This document shows positions 5,431 through 9,691 of a stretch of 9,691 nucleotides of DNA, piece after piece. Source of the stretch: Candidatus Hydrogenedentota bacterium (GTDB lineage: Bacteria > Hydrogenedentota > Hydrogenedentia > Hydrogenedentales > SLHB01); NCBI GenBank assembly GCA_003552485.1, contig PUMX01000469.1, forward strand, positions 1 through 9,691, given 5' to 3'. Made by a program: the position numbers and the translations under genes. The stretch's first letter is position 1, and every line of letters begins with the position of its first letter. The notes under the pieces were generated by a model. The model was not told the origin of the DNA. It did not search any database and worked only from the letters and a program-made list of their open reading frames with translations.

Positions 5431-7509
5431 ATGCTCCAAGCCCTTCTCATACTCACTCTGGGGTTCACGAATGTGACCCATGTCTGGATGGAATCATCCA
5501 CGACGCCCGTGTTTCCCGACGCGACGCTCCGTTCGACCTCGCAACAGGGCGAAAAGCGCCTGTACGCCGCGCGGGGCGAACGGGAATCGTTTCAAATTGC
5601 CATCCGCAGCTCCCAGCGCACGCTCGAGGGCGTTCAGGTGCATGCGCCGGCGATCCATGAGCACATCGACGCGCCCGAGATACACCGGGTCGGTTACGCA
5701 CAAATGCCTGCCGCCTCTCAGCGACGGCCCGACGACCATGGCGATCGCGGGTTCTTTCCCGGGCCGCTCTTGCCGTACGAACCCTTCGATGCGCCACCGG
5801 AGGAGACGCAGGTGTTGTGGGTAACGTATCACGTCGGAAGGGACGCTCCAGCCGGAGTGCATCGCGGAAGCATCGAAATCATCCCGGATCGCGGGCGCCA
5901 CCGCACTATTGACGTGACCATCGAGGTCCACGATTTCTCGCTGCCCGAGCAGCCTTCGCTGGAGACCCTGTTCTGGTTTGATCGCGAGGCGGTACAACAA
6001 GCTTATGACTGGCCGCTCACCGATCTCGACGCATGGGAATCAGTCTACGAACTGTTGAGCCAATACCGAATCGGCTACAACCTTTGGCAGCGGGATCTTG
6101 TGCCTGTAGACGAACAAGGCAGCGCCACCACCGGCCGGTTCGAACAACACCTCGATCTCGCAGGCGAACATGGCCTGCCCGTCATCGACCTCGGCCAAGG
6201 GCAATTGGGGCTATCCGCTTTCCCGCCCCCGCCCGAGGGATTTCGAAACGATCCCTTGCGATCGTATCTTCGCCCCATGGCCGACTGGCTTGACGCCCGC
6301 GGCTGGGTGGAGCGCGCCATCATTCAGCCCGTGCCGCCCGTCGGGCGCGACCACTGGCTGGCGGTGCGGGAGGCATTGTTCCGGACGCGCCGCGCCGACG
6401 AACGCATCCGGCGGCTGTGGACGGGGCCTTTCCATCCCTATTTCGAACGCTACGCCGAAGTCTGGGCCGTTCCGCTACGCTTTCACGACCGCACCGCGCA
6501 CAAGCGGCTGAGCCAAGGGTTGTCGCTCAAGGCGGCGCCAGCCCATGCAGCCTCAAACGTCTACGCCTCATCCTCGGGTTCGCATGAAACCCTGCAATAC
6601 GAAGCCGCGCCAGCCGATGGGTACGATGGAAGCATGCACACATACTGGTGGTCGGAGCAAGAGCCCGATCCCAACAACCCCGAATGGTTCGCCATCCATT
6701 TCGAGGAACCCGTGCGCGCCCGTGACTTCGAGGTCGACTGGCGGCCTGGTTACGAACCGGAAACGGTCCGCGTCCGAACATCATTCGACGGCCGCGCTTT
6801 TAATCACGCTAACGTGCGCTGGGACCACCATTTCTCCATGTTTCCCGGCGAGCCCAGCTGGTCCGAGGCGCGATTCGACATGAACAAGACATTCCGTGCA
6901 ATCCGCTTCGAGTTCTCCCGTAGCGCGAGCGGCGGGCCGGTCGGCGTGGCGAACGTTCAGTTCGGCGAACTTCCCCCTATCGAAGGAATCGAAGCCATCC
7001 CGCCGGTATCGGTATGGCTCGCCCATCACGATGGCGACTTTCCCACGTTCGCCCCGGATTCGCCCGCTGAATCGCGGCTGATGCCATGGGTCTGTTGGGG
7101 CCTTGAGACCGAGGGCTATGCCGGCGCGCACATAAACCGCTGGCCGCCGCCTTGGCGCATTGAACCCGGTGATCCCGAGCGCTGGATATTGTATGATCCC
7201 GGCGCCCCTGTTCTGTTCTATCCCGGCGAGAATGGTTTATTGCCCTCGGTGCAGGCTGAGCAAATGCGTGACGGGCTCGAGGACTACGAATACCTAAAGC
7301 GGCTAGCCCAAGCGGTCGAAGACGGACAAATAACGAACGAAGCGCTTGAACGCCTGATCGCGCCGCAACGCTTCTTCACCGATATGGAGCCTGCGGAAAT
7401 AGAATCGTGGATCGAGGCGATTACCGATGTCCGGGTGCAAATCGGCCGTGCGCTCAGCGGGATCAAACTCAGGGCGGAGCCCGAAGGAGAAGAGGAGGAT
7501 GCGTCATGA
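5431..7509 (+). CDS. DUF4091 (GH123-like) protein with a discoidin-like insertion
   Basis: This 692-residue protein has an N-terminal beta domain (about 20-170: WMESSTTPVFPD, LYAARGERESFQIAIR, AGVHRGSIEI) of the kind that precedes DUF4091/GH123 barrels. A barrel follows from about 175, and the family-typical end RDGLEDYEYLKRL is at 613-625. An F5/8 type C (discoidin)-like domain interrupts the barrel at about 366-512 (DGSMHTYWW, EWFAIHFEEPVRARDFEVDW, VRVRTSFDGRAF). Relatives are secreted glycosidase-like proteins; GH123 enzymes are beta-N-acetylgalactosaminidases using an Asp-Glu pair. Where such a pair is expected after the GW(V/x)(E/D)(R/K)A segment, this protein reads AIIQPVPPVG (296-305), so activity is doubtful. 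An in-frame stop 18 bases upstream makes ATG 5431 the earliest start; no Shine-Dalgarno is visible, and the hydrophobic N-terminus (LQALLILTLGF) lacks a positive charge. Its stop overlaps the next start. Confidence 0.85.
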   Translation: MLQALLILTLGFTNVTHVWMESSTTPVFPDATLRSTSQQGEKRLYAARGERESFQIAIRSSQRTLEGVQVHAPAIHEHIDAPEIHRVGYAQMPAASQRRPDDHGDRGFFPGPLLPYEPFDAPPEETQVLWVTYHVGRDAPAGVHRGSIEIIPDRGRHRTIDVTIEVHDFSLPEQPSLETLFWFDREAVQQAYDWPLTDLDAWESVYELLSQYRIGYNLWQRDLVPVDEQGSATTGRFEQHLDLAGEHGLPVIDLGQGQLGLSAFPPPPEGFRNDPLRSYLRPMADWLDARGWVERAIIQPVPPVGRDHWLAVREALFRTRRADERIRRLWTGPFHPYFERYAEVWAVPLRFHDRTAHKRLSQGLSLKAAPAHAASNVYASSSGSHETLQYEAAPADGYDGSMHTYWWSEQEPDPNNPEWFAIHFEEPVRARDFEVDWRPGYEPETVRVRTSFDGRAFNHANVRWDHHFSMFPGEPSWSEARFDMNKTFRAIRFEFSRSASGGPVGVANVQFGELPPIEGIEAIPPVSVWLAHHDGDFPTFAPDSPAESRLMPWVCWGLETEGYAGAHINRWPPPWRIEPGDPERWILYDPGAPVLFYPGENGLLPSVQAEQMRDGLEDYEYLKRLAQAVEDGQITNEALERLIAPQRFFTDMEPAEIESWIEAITDVRVQIGRALSGIKLRAEPEGEEEDAS
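7492..7498 (+). promoter_or_regulatory. Shine-Dalgarno inside the DUF4091 gene, fixing the EEP start
   Basis: GAGGAGG lies 7 bases before ATG 7506, within the last codons of the DUF4091 gene, where it encodes the Glu-rich tail. It decides against the longer open frame that begins at 7407, whose extra 33 residues are a shadow of the preceding gene. Confidence 0.75.
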
Positions 7510-8360
7510 AGACTATTGCGGGATTACTGATCATCGCCGTGCTCGGCATGATTTCGGCGCCCGCGCTGGCGGACGACGTGCGGGTGATGACCTATAACAT
7601 CCGTCACGGCCGCGGTATGGACGACGAGATTGATCTCGAGCGTATCGCCGCCGTAATTCGGGCCGCCGATCCTGACATCGTGTGCCTTCAAGAGGTTGAC
7701 CGCTTCATGGAGCGCAGCGGCGGGGTCGATCAGCCGGCGGAACTCGGTAAACTCCTTAACATGCAGGCCGTATTCGAGCCAAACCTGCGGCGCAATGGTG
7801 GAGAATACGGCAACGCTACGCTCGCGCGTCTTGAGCTTGTCGAACACGAGAACATTCCGCTGCCGCAATACGAGGATCGCGAACCGCGTGGAGCGTTACG
7901 GACCCGGTTCCGCAAGAACGGGGTCGTCTTTGACGTTTTCAACACACACTTCGGCTTGGTTGAAAACGAACGCAGGGCCCAAGCCTCGGCTTTGCTTGAC
8001 CGCGCCGCCGGACGCCACGCCATTATCGCCGGTGATATCAACGAAGAGCCCGGCGGGCCATCCGTACGAATACTTGGCGCCGCCTTCACCGACGCGGGGC
8101 TATGGGCGCGGGATCCGGGTATGGGAACTTACCCTGCCGGCGCAGATCCGGAGCGCCGAATCGACTACGTATTCGCATCCCCCTGCATGAATGTTTTATC
8201 ATATCAGACCCTCTTAACGCCCGAATCGAAAGTGGCGTCGGATCACTTGCCCTGCCTAGCGGTCATTGGGTTGCCAAAACCGCCCAGAAGCGCCGCGGAA
8301 CGGGGGATCCATGGTGTAGATGATGAACGAATTGACGACGCGGCAGGAGAAAGACCATAA
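7506..8360 (+). CDS. Secreted endonuclease/exonuclease/phosphatase (EEP) family hydrolase
   Basis: The 284-residue protein begins with a signal peptide (KTIAGLLIIAVLGMISAPALA, likely cleavage near residue 22). A complete EEP fold follows. N31 lies in TYNIRHG and the metal ligand E63 in LQEVD. GN at 102-103 is followed by THFG with H148, GDINEEP with D177 and N179, RIDYVF with D220, and SDHLP with D246/H247. The family cleaves phosphodiester or phosphomonoester bonds (DNase I, sphingomyelinase, inositol phosphatases, AP endonucleases); the secreted single-domain form here suggests an extracytoplasmic phosphoester, but the substrate cannot be told. A 30-residue charged tail (about 255-284) extends past the usual end of the fold. 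The start overlaps the DUF4091 stop as ATGA, indicating translational coupling, and the stop directly abuts the ATG of the next gene. Confidence 0.92.
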   Translation: MKTIAGLLIIAVLGMISAPALADDVRVMTYNIRHGRGMDDEIDLERIAAVIRAADPDIVCLQEVDRFMERSGGVDQPAELGKLLNMQAVFEPNLRRNGGEYGNATLARLELVEHENIPLPQYEDREPRGALRTRFRKNGVVFDVFNTHFGLVENERRAQASALLDRAAGRHAIIAGDINEEPGGPSVRILGAAFTDAGLWARDPGMGTYPAGADPERRIDYVFASPCMNVLSYQTLLTPESKVASDHLPCLAVIGLPKPPRSAAERGIHGVDDERIDDAAGERP

Positions 8361-9428
8361 ATGAGCAAGAAACCCCTTCGGGTTGCCGTCGCCGGGTGCG
8401 GCGATGTGGCCCAGACCAAGCACTTACCCCACTGGAACGAACTGGCGAACGAAGAACGTATCGAGATCGCCGCCGTATGCGACATTATCCCCGGTCGCGC
8501 TGATTTCTGCCGGGACAAGTTCGGCGCCGACAAGGCCTTCACCGACTTTGCCGAGATGATTGAGTATGCGGAGTATGACGTGCTCGACGTTTGCACGCAG
8601 AACCGTTTGCATTGCCCCATGACCATCGATGGCCTCAAAGCGGGCGCTCACGTCTTGGTCGAAAAGCCCATGGCGATGAACGTGCGCGAAGCGCAAAAGA
8701 TGATCAAGACCGCCGAAACCGCCGAACGCAAGCTCATGGTCGCCCAGTACATGCGCTTCGAGGGCTATTCCGAGCTGCTCAAGAAAGTCGTGGATGCGGG
8801 CGAGCTTGGCGAGATTTACACTGGCCGCACGTACTGGATGCGCCGCCGCGGCATACCCGGTTGGGGCAAGTTTCATGTCGCCGCCGAATCCCTTGGCGGG
8901 CCGCTTATCGACATTGGCGTCCACATGCTCGATCTCTGCCTGTGGCTCATGGGTTCGCCCATCCCCGTCGCCGCCAGCGGCAAAGTGTACCGCAAATTTG
9001 GCGACCGAAAGGATCTCGTCAACCCGGAGTGGGGCGTACCTTATCCCGCCGAAGAATTCGACGTCGAGGACTACGCCACCGCGTTCATCCGTTTCGAAAA
9101 CGGCGTGACGCTGACCACCGATTTCTCATGGGCCGCCAACATCCCGGACGAGGTCGAAGGGCTCTCGGTTCTGGGCGACAAGGCCGGCATTTCCACGAAC
9201 CCCCTCGGCGTATATAGCTCGGAATACGGAACAATTACCCACAAGACCTTCGATTTTGTGCCCGAAAAATACGGTCACCGCGGCGCCATCCGCCATTTCG
9301 TCGAGTGTGTCGAGAAAAACAAATCAGTGCTTGTGCGGCCCGAGGAGTCGCTGCGCGTACAGAAGATCATCGACGCCATCTACGAGTCCTCGGACAAGAA
9401 CAAGGAAGTGACCATCAAGCAGCAATAG
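8361..9428 (+). CDS. Gfo/Idh/MocA-family NAD(P)-dependent oxidoreductase
   Basis: The 355-residue cytoplasmic enzyme has an N-terminal Rossmann fold (LRVAVAGCGDVAQTKHLP, 6-23; acidic CD at 40-41 after the second strand, consistent with NAD preference) and the family signature EKPMA with K102. The C-terminal alpha/beta domain carries GGPLIDIGVHMLDL (179-192), with D184 and H188 as the usual catalytic-site residues. Such enzymes oxidise, reduce or epimerise sugars, inositols or their derivatives; the exact substrate is not readable. It is the last gene of the run and starts directly after the EEP stop. AGGAGA lies 10 bases before the ATG, inside the EEP coding sequence. A strong terminator follows. 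Co-expression with a sulfatase, a DUF4091 protein and an EEP enzyme suggests that it metabolises a sugar released outside the cytoplasm. Confidence 0.95.
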   Translation: MSKKPLRVAVAGCGDVAQTKHLPHWNELANEERIEIAAVCDIIPGRADFCRDKFGADKAFTDFAEMIEYAEYDVLDVCTQNRLHCPMTIDGLKAGAHVLVEKPMAMNVREAQKMIKTAETAERKLMVAQYMRFEGYSELLKKVVDAGELGEIYTGRTYWMRRRGIPGWGKFHVAAESLGGPLIDIGVHMLDLCLWLMGSPIPVAASGKVYRKFGDRKDLVNPEWGVPYPAEEFDVEDYATAFIRFENGVTLTTDFSWAANIPDEVEGLSVLGDKAGISTNPLGVYSSEYGTITHKTFDFVPEKYGHRGAIRHFVECVEKNKSVLVRPEESLRVQKIIDAIYESSDKNKEVTIKQQ

Positions 9429-9440
9429 CCAGCTACGAAC

Positions 9441-9487
9441 ACGGCGGGGATGCGGCCAACGACGGCGCATCTCCGCCGTTTTCATTT
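9441..9487 (+). terminator. Intrinsic terminator ending the plus-strand run
   Basis: ACGGCGGGGATGCG (9441-9454) pairs with CGCATCTCCGCCGT (9466-9479) over 14 bp with one G-U pair and an 11-base loop. TTTTCATTT follows. It begins 12 bases after the stop of the oxidoreductase gene. Confidence 0.85.
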
Positions 9488-9597
9488 CGCTGAGCGCCTT
9501 GACTCGAATCGCGCGAAAGCCCTCCCGCCGTGAAGTCCCTTCAGTAAAGGCCGCCACGCCGATTACGGAGCCTCAAGCAACGCTATGTAATACTTCC

Positions 9598-9691
9598 TGT
9601 CAAACCACATTAGAAATGTCGTGTGTTTAGACCCATTAGAAATGTCCACTTTTTGTTTGTTTGTTTTGTGGTATTGTTTGGTAGCCTGTCC
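9598..9691. mobile_element. Probable insertion-sequence end with two direct repeats (truncated by window)
   Basis: The sequence turns AT-rich here, unlike everything before it. A candidate terminus TGTCAAACCACATTAGAAAT begins at 9598. The 13-bp word CATTAGAAATGTC occurs at 9608-9620 and again at 9634-9646, exactly 26 bases apart, followed by TTTG repeats (about 9652-9668). A TG terminus followed by repeated internal sites is the layout of transposase-binding ends in families such as IS21. No transposase is visible because the window stops, and the family cannot be assigned. Confidence 0.5.
9608..9646. repeat. Two 13-bp direct repeats, 26-bp period
   Basis: CATTAGAAATGTC is present at 9608-9620 and 9634-9646 without mismatch. 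The 26-bp period places both copies on nearly the same face of the helix, as expected for cooperative protein binding. Confidence 0.8.

Overview
The window looks like chromosomal DNA from a GC-rich, Gram-negative environmental bacterium of the kind that degrades complex polysaccharides. The gene set is DUF1961, a Tat-exported sulfatase, DUF4091 (GH123-like), a secreted EEP hydrolase, a Gfo/Idh/MocA oxidoreductase and dockerin/thrombospondin-like Ca-binding tails. This combination fits Planctomycetota, Lentisphaerota, Verrucomicrobiota or Hydrogenedentota. I cannot choose between them by reading alone, and no rRNA or tRNA is present to help.

Layout. (1) Positions 1-86 hold the last 27 codons of an unidentified plus-strand gene, followed by an 18-bp perfect-stem terminator. 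(2) Positions 401-1571, minus strand: a two-gene unit, with a secreted DUF1961 (YesU-type) protein first and a small secreted protein with EF-hand-like calcium loops second. (3) Positions 1876-3006, minus strand: a secreted metallophosphatase (5'-nucleotidase-like catalytic domain) with an N-terminal carboxypeptidase-regulatory-like domain. Its start is at 3006, not at the longer upstream ATG. (4) Positions 3007-3422: a 416-bp divergent intergenic region with a perfect 24-bp palindrome and weak candidate promoters in both directions. (5) Positions 3423-9428, plus strand: cutA, a Tat sulfatase, a DUF4091 protein carrying a discoidin-like insertion, an EEP-family hydrolase and a Gfo/Idh/MocA oxidoreductase. 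The run ends in a clear intrinsic terminator (9441-9487). The last three genes are very tightly packed: one ATGA overlap and one directly abutting stop/start. (6) From about 9598 to the end the DNA becomes AT-rich and carries two 13-bp direct repeats 26 bp apart behind a TGT terminus, which looks like the end of an insertion sequence whose body lies outside the window.

Working together (inference): the sulfatase would desulfate an extracytoplasmic glycan, the DUF4091 protein would bind or process it, the EEP protein would act on a phosphoester, and the cytoplasmic oxidoreductase would handle a released sugar. The DUF1961/EF-hand pair and the metallophosphatase point the same way, since B. subtilis YesU lies in a pectin-backbone utilisation cluster. 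CutA is probably an unrelated neighbour. I see no defence system, phage, CRISPR array or toxin-antitoxin module. The most unusual single item is the DUF4091 protein, which has a discoidin-like domain inside its barrel and no acidic pair where a GH123-type catalytic pair would be expected.
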